Positions 1-8,164 of a stretch of DNA of 64,000 bases are shown one piece after another. The translations under genes were made by a program, and so were the position numbers. Source of the stretch: a bacterium D16-36 (lineage in GTDB: Bacteria; Bacillota; Clostridia; Lachnospirales; Lachnospiraceae); assembly GCA_003611745.1 (NCBI GenBank), contig RAYF01000007.1, positions 102,627 to 166,626 on the forward strand, read 5' to 3'. Position 1 is the first letter of the stretch. The number at the start of each line of letters is the position of its first letter. The notes below the pieces were generated by a model. That model was not told the origin of the DNA. It saw nothing but the letters and a program-made list of their open reading frames with translations, and made no database searches.

Positions 1-1
1 A

Positions 2-55
2 GCGGATAAAACATGCCGTTCAGCATTTAGAAGGAGGAAAAAATATCTGTCATGA
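2..55 (+). other. Possible 3' end of an upstream gene (partial)
   Basis: A reading frame open from base 2 ends in TGA at 53-55, so the stop overlaps the ATG of the next gene in an ATGA arrangement typical of translationally coupled genes. A second frame is also open to a TAA at 63-65. There is too little sequence to identify a product, so the coupling is only a suggestion. Confidence 0.2.
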
Positions 56-2181
56 AGAATATTAAAAAAATATTTTTTTCTGATTTGCATTCAATGATAC
101 GAAACTTATATGTTCTTATTATAGCACTGGGCCTGTGCTGCCTCCCGGCCCTCTATGCATGGTTTAATATTTATTCCAACTGGGACCCCTACGGCAATAC
201 TGGAAATATCAGGATTGCCGTTGCCTCCCAGGACACAGGGTACACAGATGCAGACGGCCATACAACCAATACAGGCGACGCCATTCTAGATACATTAAAA
301 GAAAACACCAGCATCCACTGGGTTTTTACCTCAGCCAAAAAGGCCAGACAGAGCGTTTACAGCGGCGACTGCTATGCCGCTGTTATTCTGCCAAAGGATT
401 TTTCCAAGAACATGTACAATGGATTTATGCAGGATTTAAAACACCCGCAGATTATCTATTATGAAAATGAAAAGAAAAATGCAGTAGCTACTAAAATTAC
501 TGATACGGCTGTCACAAACCTGCAAAACAATGTTAATAAAATGTACATCTCAATCATTGTCCAGAATGCATTTGAAAAAGAAAACAAGGTAATTGAAGAA
601 ACAGACAGCCATGACACCATCTCCGCACTTCTGAAAAAAGTGGAGCAGATTTCGGCAAACCTTTCCGGCTACGCCAATACGGTAACATCCCTGACAGATG
701 CCAACAAAAAGCTCTCTGTCTCAATTGACGGTGCCAAGGCAAATTTGAACCAGATCCAGAAGAAATTAGAAAAACAGGCTGTCTCACCAAAAGATAGTAT
801 TTCTGATTCTTCCCTTTTGCAAAAACTACTGCAGAAAGACAAAGCGGTTTCAGATTCTTTGTCATTAGCTTCCCTACATATTGACAAAATAAAATCACTA
901 AATAAAATCAAATCTAAAACTGCCTATTATAAAAAAGCCCTGGCACAACTAGAAAAGGCTCAGGAGCAGCTAAATAGAATAACTGATGCTTTCCAGTCGC
1001 TCCCATCTGACTCTAGGCTGCAGAGCAGCTACAGTCATCTGTTGCCAAAATTAGAAAAACAGCTTGACGCAATAAATGCATTGAAGAGGCAGCTCCAGCT
1101 GGGAATTACTGCAGCCAGAAATAATGCGGCTGATAAGTCTGATAAAAGCAGGCAGTTATTAGAAAAGGCAGAAGCGGCCTGCCAAAACAAGATATCTTCA
1201 CTGAAAAATGAATTTGACAATGTGATTACACCTCTCATAGAGGAGGCTGCTTCGGTATCTGATACGCTGCAGAAAGATATCTCTGACGCCCTGCTGAATA
1301 TTACAGAAGATATCGCCCTGCTGAAACAGATTTTTAACGGAACGAAATCCGGGCTGTCATCCGCAAATGAAAGCCTTACCTCCCTGTCTGAAATCATTGG
1401 GCAGGCAGTTAAAGATTTAGAGGAAATCAACAATACAATCGGCTCATTGTCAGAGAGCAAATGGCTTGAAAGGGCCCTCTCCTTTATTCAGGGGAATCCT
1501 GAAGAGTACGGCAGCTTTTTCTCTGCCCCAATTAAGACAAAAACAGAACGGGTATACCCTGTAGAAAACTATGGTTCCGGTGTTACTCCTTTCTACACTA
1601 CACTGGCCATCTGGGTGGGTGGTATTTTCCTTGTATCCATGATAAAAACTGCCCCTAACCAGAAAAAATACCCGGATGCCAGACCCCATGAACTCTTTCT
1701 GGGCCGTTTCCTCCTCTTCTTCTGCTTAGGACAGCTGCAAACCCTAATCATTGTTATCGGCAACCTCGCCCTGCTGCATACACAATGTCTGTACCCAAAA
1801 CATTTCTGGTTTGCATCTGCTGTGGCAAGTTTTACCTTTCTGCTGCTCATTTACTCCTTTACTGTTTCATTCGGCGATATCGGAAAAGCGTTAATAGTGG
1901 TTTTTGTTGTTATTCAAATTGCGGGTTCCAGCGGGACTTACCCAATAGAAATCCTGCCGGAATTCTACCAGAGGGTTTACACCTTCTTCCCCTTCCCGTA
2001 TGCAATCAACGCTATGCGGGAAGCTATCTGCGGCTTAAATGGCAGCGATTTCTATATCTACTTGTGCCAGCTGCTGCTGTTCGCATTTGCGGCACTGATA
2101 CTTGGGCTTGTTATCCGCCTTCCTTTCCGCAAAATAAACCACTTTGTGGAAAAACGCATGGAAGACACAGGATTTATGTAG
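52..2181 (+). CDS. YhgE/Pip family membrane protein (large paralogue)
   Basis: A 709-residue membrane protein of the YhgE/Pip (phage infection protein) family, which is related to ABC-2-type membrane domains and is often linked to export or cell-envelope functions; the substrate is unknown. An N-terminal membrane segment (about residues 20-38, followed by the family motif ALYAWFNIYSNWDPY) leads into a long extracellular part with coiled-coil character (about 170-480). At least five hydrophobic segments follow in the C-terminal third (about 520-700). An AAGGAGG ribosome binding site at 31-37 precedes the ATG. It is the first gene of a three-gene operon with a small membrane protein and a second YhgE paralogue. 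Family assignment is firm; function is not. Confidence 0.85.
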   Translation: MKNIKKIFFSDLHSMIRNLYVLIIALGLCCLPALYAWFNIYSNWDPYGNTGNIRIAVASQDTGYTDADGHTTNTGDAILDTLKENTSIHWVFTSAKKARQSVYSGDCYAAVILPKDFSKNMYNGFMQDLKHPQIIYYENEKKNAVATKITDTAVTNLQNNVNKMYISIIVQNAFEKENKVIEETDSHDTISALLKKVEQISANLSGYANTVTSLTDANKKLSVSIDGAKANLNQIQKKLEKQAVSPKDSISDSSLLQKLLQKDKAVSDSLSLASLHIDKIKSLNKIKSKTAYYKKALAQLEKAQEQLNRITDAFQSLPSDSRLQSSYSHLLPKLEKQLDAINALKRQLQLGITAARNNAADKSDKSRQLLEKAEAACQNKISSLKNEFDNVITPLIEEAASVSDTLQKDISDALLNITEDIALLKQIFNGTKSGLSSANESLTSLSEIIGQAVKDLEEINNTIGSLSESKWLERALSFIQGNPEEYGSFFSAPIKTKTERVYPVENYGSGVTPFYTTLAIWVGGIFLVSMIKTAPNQKKYPDARPHELFLGRFLLFFCLGQLQTLIIVIGNLALLHTQCLYPKHFWFASAVASFTFLLLIYSFTVSFGDIGKALIVVFVVIQIAGSSGTYPIEILPEFYQRVYTFFPFPYAINAMREAICGLNGSDFYIYLCQLLLFAFAALILGLVIRLPFRKINHFVEKRMEDTGFM

Positions 2182-2236
2182 GGAGCTGTAAATATAATAA
2201 TTTATTTGCAGTTCATAAGAAAGACGAGGTATAATC

Positions 2237-2689
2237 ATGGAAAATCAAGATAAATATGAAAAGCTGTACCACGAACTGATACAGCAGCAGCAGGAAATCC
2301 ACTGCCAAAACCAGAAGCATATTAAGAACGGTATAAAATATATTATATTTATTCCTCTGGTTTTTCTTGCACTGGCATTTTTTTCGGAAAACGGCAAAGT
2401 CATTTTCCTGACACTCTGGATTGTATCCATGTTTTTACTGTCCGCCTATCTCATTTACATAGAATATCTGGACTTTCAGATTCAGGAAAGAATAGCCAAA
2501 ATAAGCGAGAATGAACTTTCAGAGGCACAATCCCTGATTGGCGGCAGGTTGGACGAATTTGAGGAAAATGTATTGGATATCTTAAAAGAATGGGAAGAAA
2601 GCCTCCCTCCCCGGAAAAAAATTGAGGATATCCTAAAAATGCGGCATTCCACCACAGGAAAAAAACAAAAAGAGGAGGAGCAGCCATGA
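2237..2689 (+). CDS. Small two-TM membrane protein between YhgE paralogues
   Basis: A 150-residue protein that I cannot assign to a named family. The N-terminus is hydrophilic and Gln-rich, two adjacent hydrophobic segments lie at about residues 32-50 and 55-74, and the C-terminal half is charged, probably helical and cytoplasmic, ending in a Lys/Glu-rich tail. Its TGA overlaps the ATG of the downstream YhgE gene (ATGA at 2686-2689), so the two are almost certainly translationally coupled. Sandwiched between two paralogous membrane proteins, it could be an accessory subunit of the same complex; this is inference from position only. Confidence 0.7.
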   Translation: MENQDKYEKLYHELIQQQQEIHCQNQKHIKNGIKYIIFIPLVFLALAFFSENGKVIFLTLWIVSMFLLSAYLIYIEYLDFQIQERIAKISENELSEAQSLIGGRLDEFEENVLDILKEWEESLPPRKKIEDILKMRHSTTGKKQKEEEQP

Positions 2690-4332
2690 AAAATATATGG
2701 AAAATTATACGAAACGACTTCCGAAATATCTCTACAAATGTAGTAGCAGTTGTCCTTGTAATCGGGCTGTGCGTGCTGCCTTCCCTTTATGCATGGTTCA
2801 ATATTTTTTCCAACTGGGATCCTTATCTTGAAGATGCCACTTCCAATTTGAAAATCGCTGTCTTTTCCAAAGACGCTGGAATTACCGTTGGAAGGCTTAA
2901 CCTGTGTATTGGCAATTCCATTACAGACGCATTAAGCCAAAATGCTACAATCGGCTGGATTTTTCCTGATGATGAGCGAACTGCGGTCAATGGAGTATAT
3001 GACGGCAGCTGTTATGCGGCACTTGTTATTCCGGAAAACTTTACAGAAAGCATTGCCGGCATCACAGAAGGGAATCTTGAAGGCGGGACAATTTCTTATT
3101 ACGAAAACGAAAAAAAGAATGCCATTGCCACAAAAATAACCTCAAAAGCCAAAAGTACTGTTGAAACACAGGTAAACCGTACCGTATTCAGCACTATTAC
3201 CGAAATCCTCAGCAAAATAGGGGATTCCCTGCAGAACATAGAAGAACAGAATGAGATCCGCTCTACAATGGCAGCTAAATTAGAAAATATAGAGAAGGAT
3301 ATTTCACATTATGCCGCCTCTTTAACTGCAGCAGGCCATGCAGCGGACTCTGCAAAAGATTCTGCCACCACTTTAAATAAGCTATCCCAAAAAATGGTCT
3401 CTGACCTGCAGGATGATCTATCCCTGCTTTCTTCCGGTACATTTACGCTGACCGGGCTGCAGACTGCCAATATCCGTCTTGCAGACTATGCGGATGTCTT
3501 AGAAACAGGCAGCAGCAGTCTGGCACAGTCAAAAAAACTTTTAAAAGACTTACAGGGCATGATACAAAAGGCCAAAAAGGAGATTCTTGGGACCGAAGAC
3601 AGTGAGCAATTGCAAAATATGCTTTCCATTCTCAAAAACCAGCCGGAAAAAATTGGTGCCTATTTTTCCTCGCCTGTGGAATTAAAGACAGTCCCTGTCT
3701 ATGACACAGACAATTACGGATCTGCCATGGCTCCATTCTACTCCGTTCTCGCCATCTGGGTGGGTTCGCTGATCCTTGTGGCCATCATCCACTTAAAAGT
3801 CCATCCTCTGGAACAGGACAAACCGTTTAAGGTGTATGAAGAGTTTTTTGGAAGGTACTTTATCTTCTTCCTGATCGGACAGATTCAGACTATGATCTGC
3901 GTATTCGGCAATCTGTTCTTTTTAGAAATCCAGTGCCAGCATCCATTTCTATTCTGGTTTGCGTCCGCAGTCAGCAGCTTTGTCTTTACGCTGCTCATCT
4001 ATGCACTGGTATTTGTATTTGGAAACGTAGGCGAGGCTCTTGCAGTCGTAATTATGGTTATTCAGGTGGCCGGCACCGGGGGAACCTTCCCAAAAGAAGT
4101 ACTGCCTGCTGTCTATCAGAATGTCTATCAGTTCCTTCCCTTCCCTTACTGTATGACAGCTCTGAGGGAGTGTGTTGCCGGAATGTACAAAAACGACTAC
4201 TGGATTGCCCTTGGTAAATTGATGATCTTTGCCGCCGCTTCACTGGCAGTCGGCCTGCTCTTAAAGAAACCATTTGCCGGACTCAACGAACGCATTGAGA
4301 GAAGCAAAGAAAAAAGTGATTTGATGGTATAA
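2686..4332 (+). CDS. YhgE/Pip family membrane protein (short paralogue)
   Basis: A 548-residue paralogue of the protein at 52-2181, sharing the N-terminal signature (LYAWFNIFSNWDPY), the YYENEKKNA motif and the C-terminal multi-pass region (NYGSAMAPFYSVLAIWVG onward). The central extracellular coiled-coil part is about 160 residues shorter than in the first copy. It starts within the stop of the preceding small gene (ATGA overlap). Two unequal YhgE proteins encoded together suggest a hetero-oligomer, but no function is established. A strong hairpin begins three bases after the stop codon. Confidence 0.85.
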   Translation: MKNIWKIIRNDFRNISTNVVAVVLVIGLCVLPSLYAWFNIFSNWDPYLEDATSNLKIAVFSKDAGITVGRLNLCIGNSITDALSQNATIGWIFPDDERTAVNGVYDGSCYAALVIPENFTESIAGITEGNLEGGTISYYENEKKNAIATKITSKAKSTVETQVNRTVFSTITEILSKIGDSLQNIEEQNEIRSTMAAKLENIEKDISHYAASLTAAGHAADSAKDSATTLNKLSQKMVSDLQDDLSLLSSGTFTLTGLQTANIRLADYADVLETGSSSLAQSKKLLKDLQGMIQKAKKEILGTEDSEQLQNMLSILKNQPEKIGAYFSSPVELKTVPVYDTDNYGSAMAPFYSVLAIWVGSLILVAIIHLKVHPLEQDKPFKVYEEFFGRYFIFFLIGQIQTMICVFGNLFFLEIQCQHPFLFWFASAVSSFVFTLLIYALVFVFGNVGEALAVVIMVIQVAGTGGTFPKEVLPAVYQNVYQFLPFPYCMTALRECVAGMYKNDYWIALGKLMIFAAASLAVGLLLKKPFAGLNERIERSKEKSDLMV

Positions 4333-4359
4333 AAAGGGCACAAGCTTCGCTTGTGCCCT
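4331..4359 (-). terminator. Terminator of tRNA-Thr, probably bidirectional
   Basis: A perfect 11-bp stem (AGGGCACAAGC, 4335-4345; GCTTGTGCCCT, 4349-4359) with a 3-nt loop. On the minus strand the stem is followed by TTTTTATAC, a proper Rho-independent terminator for the tRNA-Thr transcript. On the plus strand no U-run follows, so it may serve the YhgE operon less efficiently. Confidence 0.8.
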
Positions 4360-4382
4360 AGCAACACTGGCTTTACGCATTA

Positions 4383-4455
4383 AGCTGAAAATGGGACTTG
4401 AACCCACGACCCCTTCATTACGAGTGAAGTGCTCTACCAACTGAGCTATTTCAGC
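4383..4455 (-). tRNA. tRNA-Thr (anticodon CGT)
   Basis: A complete 73-nt cloverleaf on the minus strand. The acceptor stem pairs GCTGAAA with TTTCAGC, the D arm reads GCTCAGTTGGTAGAGC, the anticodon stem is CTTCA/TGAAG with loop CTCGTAA (anticodon CGT, codon ACG), and the T loop is TTCAAGT. The CCA end is not encoded, since the following bases are TAA. A good promoter lies just upstream and a terminator hairpin downstream, so it is probably a single-gene transcript. Confidence 0.95.
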
Positions 4456-4465
4456 ACTGATAGAT

Positions 4466-4494
4466 ATTTTATAATAATATTGTCAAAAGGTCAA
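4466..4494 (-). promoter_or_regulatory. Sigma-A-type promoter of tRNA-Thr
   Basis: On the minus strand TTGACC (4489-4494), a 17-bp spacer and TAAAAT (4466-4471), ending 10 bp before the tRNA 5' end. The -35 element overlaps the stop codon of the upstream pseudouridine synthase gene. Confidence 0.7.
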
Positions 4495-5300
4495 GTTTTT
4501 TTGAAAATTTTCAAGCCGAAAATTTCCTCCTCCGTCAAACTGCGGTATCCTCCCGGCTCCAGCCCTTCATCCAGCACAAGATTTCCCATGGAAACACGTC
4601 TCAAATACTGAACCGACTTGCCCACCTTCCCAAACATCCTCTTTATCTGGTGATAGCGCCCCTCCGTTATCGTTATCTCCAGCCTTGTCTGGCAAATCCT
4701 ATTCTCTTCCGGCTTCTCCAGATTATCTATCTCCGCAGAACCTGCCTCAAAACCGTCAAAGTCAAGCAGCCTGCCTTCCCCGTCATAATAGCTGATTTTT
4801 TCTAATTTCGCAGGCCTCGTCTTCTTCCCATCACCAATATCAAGGCCCTCACCAAAAAGTTTCTGATCTTCCGCCGTTACCATCCCCTCAACCCAGACCT
4901 GATACACTTTCTCCACATGTTTCTTGGGGGACAAAAGCTCATGGGCCAATGGGCCGTCATTTGTAAGTAAAAGCAACCCCTCTGTATCCTTATCCAATCG
5001 CCCTGCCGGAAATAAATCCTTTGCGTGCGGACAAGTAATGTAATCCACCACCGTCTTAGCATCCTTATCCCTTGATGCAGAAACAACGCCTTTCGGTTTA
5101 TTAAGCATATAATACTCGCTTACTGCATATGATACTACTTTTCCGTCCAAAAGCACCTCCATGCCTTCGTCCACTTTATCTTCTGGCCTCTTCGCTGCCA
5201 CGCCATTTAGAAGAACCCGTCCGGAACGAATGATTTTCTTCACCTCCGAACGGGTTCCCAGACCGGCATGCGCTAAAAATTTGTCTAACCGCATAACCAT
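4491..5300 (-). CDS. RsuA-family rRNA pseudouridine synthase
   Basis: A 269-residue pseudouridine synthase of the RsuA/RluB family, which isomerises a specific uridine in ribosomal RNA. Residues 1-60 form an S4 RNA-binding domain (MRLDKFLAHAGLGTRSEVKK). The catalytic domain carries the GRLDKDTEGLLLLTNDG motif with the catalytic Asp in RLDKDT. The family fit is closest to the 16S rRNA U516-type enzymes, but the exact target cannot be read from sequence. A GGAG lies 5 nt before the first ATG and 11 nt before a second in-frame ATG (residue 3), so the start is ambiguous by two codons. It follows glgA on the same strand. Confidence 0.9.
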   Translation of the reverse strand: MVMRLDKFLAHAGLGTRSEVKKIIRSGRVLLNGVAAKRPEDKVDEGMEVLLDGKVVSYAVSEYYMLNKPKGVVSASRDKDAKTVVDYITCPHAKDLFPAGRLDKDTEGLLLLTNDGPLAHELLSPKKHVEKVYQVWVEGMVTAEDQKLFGEGLDIGDGKKTRPAKLEKISYYDGEGRLLDFDGFEAGSAEIDNLEKPEENRICQTRLEITITEGRYHQIKRMFGKVGKSVQYLRRVSMGNLVLDEGLEPGGYRSLTEEEIFGLKIFKKT

Positions 5301-5345
5301 CTATTCTCCATTAATCCATACAAAACCACCACACAGGGCATCCCT

Positions 5346-6782
5346 CTAGAGACGATTATATAACTCTGCATACTTGCCTGCAGAACTATTCCAAGAGAAA
5401 TCAACTGCCATGCCGCGGTCAATGATTTTGTTCCATTCCCTTTTCCTGTTATAATAAACATCCTTTGCGTACCGTATGGTATGAAGCATCTCATGTGCAT
5501 TGTAATTGCAGAAAGAAAATCCTGTTCCCTTACTCTCGTACTCATTATAAGGCTCTACTGTATCACGAAGGCCACCGGTTTCACGTACAATAGGCACCGT
5601 ACCATAACGGAGGCTCATCAACTGCGAAAGCCCGCATGGCTCAAATAAGGATGGCATCAAAAATGCATCACATCCGGCATAAATCTTGTGTGAACGCTCG
5701 TTAGAATAGAAGATATTTGCTGAAACCCTATCATGGTATTTCCATTCAAAATGACGGAATAAGTTCTCATAGCGTTCTTCACCTGTCCCCAGAACAACAA
5801 GCTGTGTATCCTCCGCACATATTTCTTCAATTACATAATCAATCAGATCAAAACCTTTCTGATCTGTCAACCTCGAACAGATTCCAATCATAAACTTCTT
5901 GTCATCTTCTTCCAGCCCAAGCTCCTTCTGCAAGCCGCGCTTATTTTTTACCTTTTCCTTACGGAAATTCTTAGCATTATAATTTGCATAAATCAGTGGG
6001 TCTGTTTCCGGATTATATTCGTTATAATCAAGCCCATTGACAATACCAACCAGCGCATTACTCCTCGCACGCATCAGGCCGTCCAGATGCTCACCATAAA
6101 ACGGCATCTTAATTTCCTCTGCATACGAATCACTGACTGTTGTTACCATATCAGCATAAACAATACCGCCCTTAAGATAATTTGCATCTCCATACGCCTC
6201 TAATTTGTCTGCCGTAAAGAAATACGATTTCAATCCCGTGATATCCTTGACCTTCTGCAAATCCCAAATTCCCTGAAACTTGAGATTATGTATCGTCATG
6301 ATTGTCTTGATATTATTGTAAAAAGGATTTTCACTAAACATATCCTTCAAATAAACAGGAATCAACCCTGTCTGCCAGTCATGGCAATGAATAATGTCCG
6401 GACGGAACTCCAGGCTTGGCAGCGCTGACAGGGATGCCTTACAGAAAAATGCAAACTTCTCAATATCCTCGTGGATATTGCCATAAGGCTGAAAACCATT
6501 AAAATAAAACTCATTATCTATGAAATAGAATTTAACATTTTCATATTCCATTTCCAGAACACCAACGTACTGCTTCCGCCACGCCAGATCAATATAAAAG
6601 TGTGTTACATAATTCATCTTCTGCTTCCATTCCTCTGGAATACAGGCATATTTAGGAACCATAACACGCACATCAAATTCCTTTTTATTAAAATACTTTG
6701 GCAGTGAACCTACCACATCGGCAAGCCCTCCTGTTTTAATAAAAGGTATACATTCTGATGCGACAAATAATACATTCTTCAT
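5346..6782 (-). CDS. glgA: Glycogen synthase (ADP-glucose-type, GT5)
   Basis: A 478-residue bacterial glycogen/starch synthase, transferring glucose from ADP-glucose to a growing alpha-1,4-glucan. The N-terminal KTGGLADVVGSLPK motif (ADP-glucose binding), the IIHCHDWQTGL segment and the C-terminal FEPCGLSQLMSLRYG donor-site motif are all present. The frame is open upstream to 6890, but the ATG at 6782 is chosen because GGAGGAAG precedes it by 7 nt and the family N-terminus (MKNVLFVASECIPF) begins there. No other glg genes are nearby, so glycogen functions are dispersed in this genome. It lies downstream of spo0A with its own promoter. Confidence 0.93.
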   Translation of the reverse strand: MKNVLFVASECIPFIKTGGLADVVGSLPKYFNKKEFDVRVMVPKYACIPEEWKQKMNYVTHFYIDLAWRKQYVGVLEMEYENVKFYFIDNEFYFNGFQPYGNIHEDIEKFAFFCKASLSALPSLEFRPDIIHCHDWQTGLIPVYLKDMFSENPFYNNIKTIMTIHNLKFQGIWDLQKVKDITGLKSYFFTADKLEAYGDANYLKGGIVYADMVTTVSDSYAEEIKMPFYGEHLDGLMRARSNALVGIVNGLDYNEYNPETDPLIYANYNAKNFRKEKVKNKRGLQKELGLEEDDKKFMIGICSRLTDQKGFDLIDYVIEEICAEDTQLVVLGTGEERYENLFRHFEWKYHDRVSANIFYSNERSHKIYAGCDAFLMPSLFEPCGLSQLMSLRYGTVPIVRETGGLRDTVEPYNEYESKGTGFSFCNYNAHEMLHTIRYAKDVYYNRKREWNKIIDRGMAVDFSWNSSAGKYAELYNRL

Positions 6783-6894
6783 AGAAACTTCCTCCTTGTT
6801 TACCCATGAAATATTTATTCTCTCGTACACAGCAGATAACGCACAAATTCTACAAAACCTGCCGCGCAGACAAATTTTAACATTGGACATATCT

Positions 6895-6923
6895 ATTATA
6901 CCTTAAATCCCACGTCATGCAAA
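6895..6923 (-). promoter_or_regulatory. Putative sigma-A promoter upstream of glgA
   Basis: On the minus strand TTTGCA or TTGCAT (6917-6923) lies 16-17 bp before a perfect TATAAT (6895-6900), giving a leader of about 105 nt before the glgA ATG. The rest of the spo0A-glgA gap holds only a weak GTTACTG/CAGTAAC dyad near 6965-6991 without a U-run. Confidence 0.55.
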
Positions 6924-7030
6924 GGTTTTATTAGAAGATTCTATAGATTTTTTTACTTATTAGTTACTGTTCACTCCGTGCCCAGTAACACTTATTGTTC
7001 CAATCTTCAGCCAGAACCAGATATTTTTCG

Positions 7031-7825
7031 CTATGCCCTCATTTTGTACTCCAAACGTATCTTGTCAGCAATCAATGCGACAAACTCTGAATTTGTCGGT
7101 TTCCCCTTCCGGGAACTCACCGTGTAACCAAATAATTCTTCTATCGTATCCATTTTCCCCCTGCTCCATGCCACCTCTATAGCATGGCGGATTGCCCTTT
7201 CTACCCTGCTTGATGTTGTTTTATGGTTTTTGGCAATCGTCGGATACAGTCTTTTGGTGATAGAGCCCAGCATTTCGCTGTCGTTTACTGACATAATAAT
7301 AGCATCTCTTAAATACTGATATCCTTTAATATGTGCGGGTACACCGATTTCATGTATAATATTTGTGACATCAGCTTCCAAGGAATTCTTTACCTTCGGC
7401 GTATGGTTTTCAAAAACGGTATTAATCACTTTATTATCCTTTTCCCCGCGCACACCCACAGCTTTTACTCTGGAAATAACAACTCTGGTATCAAAAGGCT
7501 TCAAAATGTAATATGCTGCTCCCAGCGCAAAAGCATTTTCAGTCACACTCTCCTGACTGACTGCGGAAACTACAATAATCTGCGGCAGTTTGTCCTGTGA
7601 ATCGCTCTTCTTTAAGCGCTCCATAACGCCAAGACCATCTATTTTCGGCATAATCAAATCCAACAATACAACATCGGGTTTTACCAGATGAATCATTTTC
7701 AGAGCTTCCTCGCCATCCGCCGCTGTGCCTACCACCTCAATATCTTCCTCTCTGGCAAGTGCTTCCTTTAGTAAATTCACAATTCTTTTGTTATCATCCA
7801 CCACTAAAACCCTTACTTTTTGCAT
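7031..7825 (-). CDS. spo0A: Stage 0 sporulation response regulator Spo0A
   Basis: The 264-residue master transcription factor of sporulation entry. Its N-terminal receiver domain (1-120) has the acidic pocket D10/D11, phosphoacceptor D56 in VVLLDLIMP and conserved K109. The C-terminal Spo0A DNA-binding domain (about 150-264) contains the recognition region [28 protein letters not shown] lies 6 nt before the ATG. It follows spoIVB on the same strand, the order seen in Bacillus and most Clostridia. Full length and all key residues intact, so the strain is expected to be able to initiate sporulation. Confidence 0.97.
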   Translation of the reverse strand: MQKVRVLVVDDNKRIVNLLKEALAREEDIEVVGTAADGEEALKMIHLVKPDVVLLDLIMPKIDGLGVMERLKKSDSQDKLPQIIVVSAVSQESVTENAFALGAAYYILKPFDTRVVISRVKAVGVRGEKDNKVINTVFENHTPKVKNSLEADVTNIIHEIGVPAHIKGYQYLRDAIIMSVNDSEMLGSITKRLYPTIAKNHKTTSSRVERAIRHAIEVAWSRGKMDTIEELFGYTVSSRKGKPTNSEFVALIADKIRLEYKMRA

Positions 7826-7901
7826 TTTCAGCCTCCATACTGCGAATATTTTCTATCCAAACTAACATGCCGCTTTCAGCTTGGCTTTACTTTTACAGTA
7901 A

Positions 7902-7931
7902 ATTATATGCTTTAGGCATTGTAGTTTTCAA
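7902..7931 (-). promoter_or_regulatory. Putative spo0A promoter with nearby 0A-box-like site
   Basis: On the minus strand TTGAAA (7926-7931), an 18-bp spacer and a perfect TATAAT (7902-7907) lie about 75 bp before spo0A. About 20 bp further upstream, CGTCGAA (7951-7957) differs by one base from the TGTCGAA box bound by Spo0A, so autoregulation is possible but unproven. Confidence 0.55.
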
Positions 7932-7957
7932 TGGAAACTGCCCATTACATTTCGACG

Positions 7958-8085
7958 GAAAATTCGGCTTCTCCTATTCATTCTACAAATTTTGCAAATC
8001 CGCTTCATGCCAGTGGTGGCATTCGCCCCTTACGCCATGCTCACTTCCATTCCGCTTCGCTCCATGTCAGTGACGGCATTCGCCG
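7958..8085. other. spoIVB-spo0A intergenic segment with a degenerate direct repeat
   Basis: The 340-bp gap between spoIVB and spo0A holds the spo0A promoter, the spoIVB terminator and, between them, two degenerate copies of a sequence ending CATGYCAGTGRYGGCATTCGCC (8006-8027 and 8062-8084). No convincing reading frame is seen. The origin of the repeat is unknown. Confidence 0.4.
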
Positions 8086-8088
8086 TAT

Positions 8089-8151
8089 GCGAATAAAAAA
8101 TCTGTATTATGCTTGTGAACAAGTTCACAGCAAAACAGATTTTTTATTCGC
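8089..8151 (-). terminator. Long hairpin terminator downstream of spoIVB
   Basis: A perfect 17-bp outer stem (8089-8105 paired with 8135-8151) encloses a second perfect stem, TGTGAAC-AA-GTTCACA (8114-8129). The A/T-rich outer arms give a U-rich tract within the right arm on either strand, consistent with transcription termination between spoIVB and spo0A. Confidence 0.65.
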
Positions 8152-8164
8152 GCATGGCTCATTG

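Noticed and set aside
8089..8151. Nested palindrome after spoIVB as another copy of the thiC/regulator leader repeat
   Set aside because: It shares only the core GTGAAC-GTTCAC; the flanks and the SD block differ, so it is treated as a terminator.
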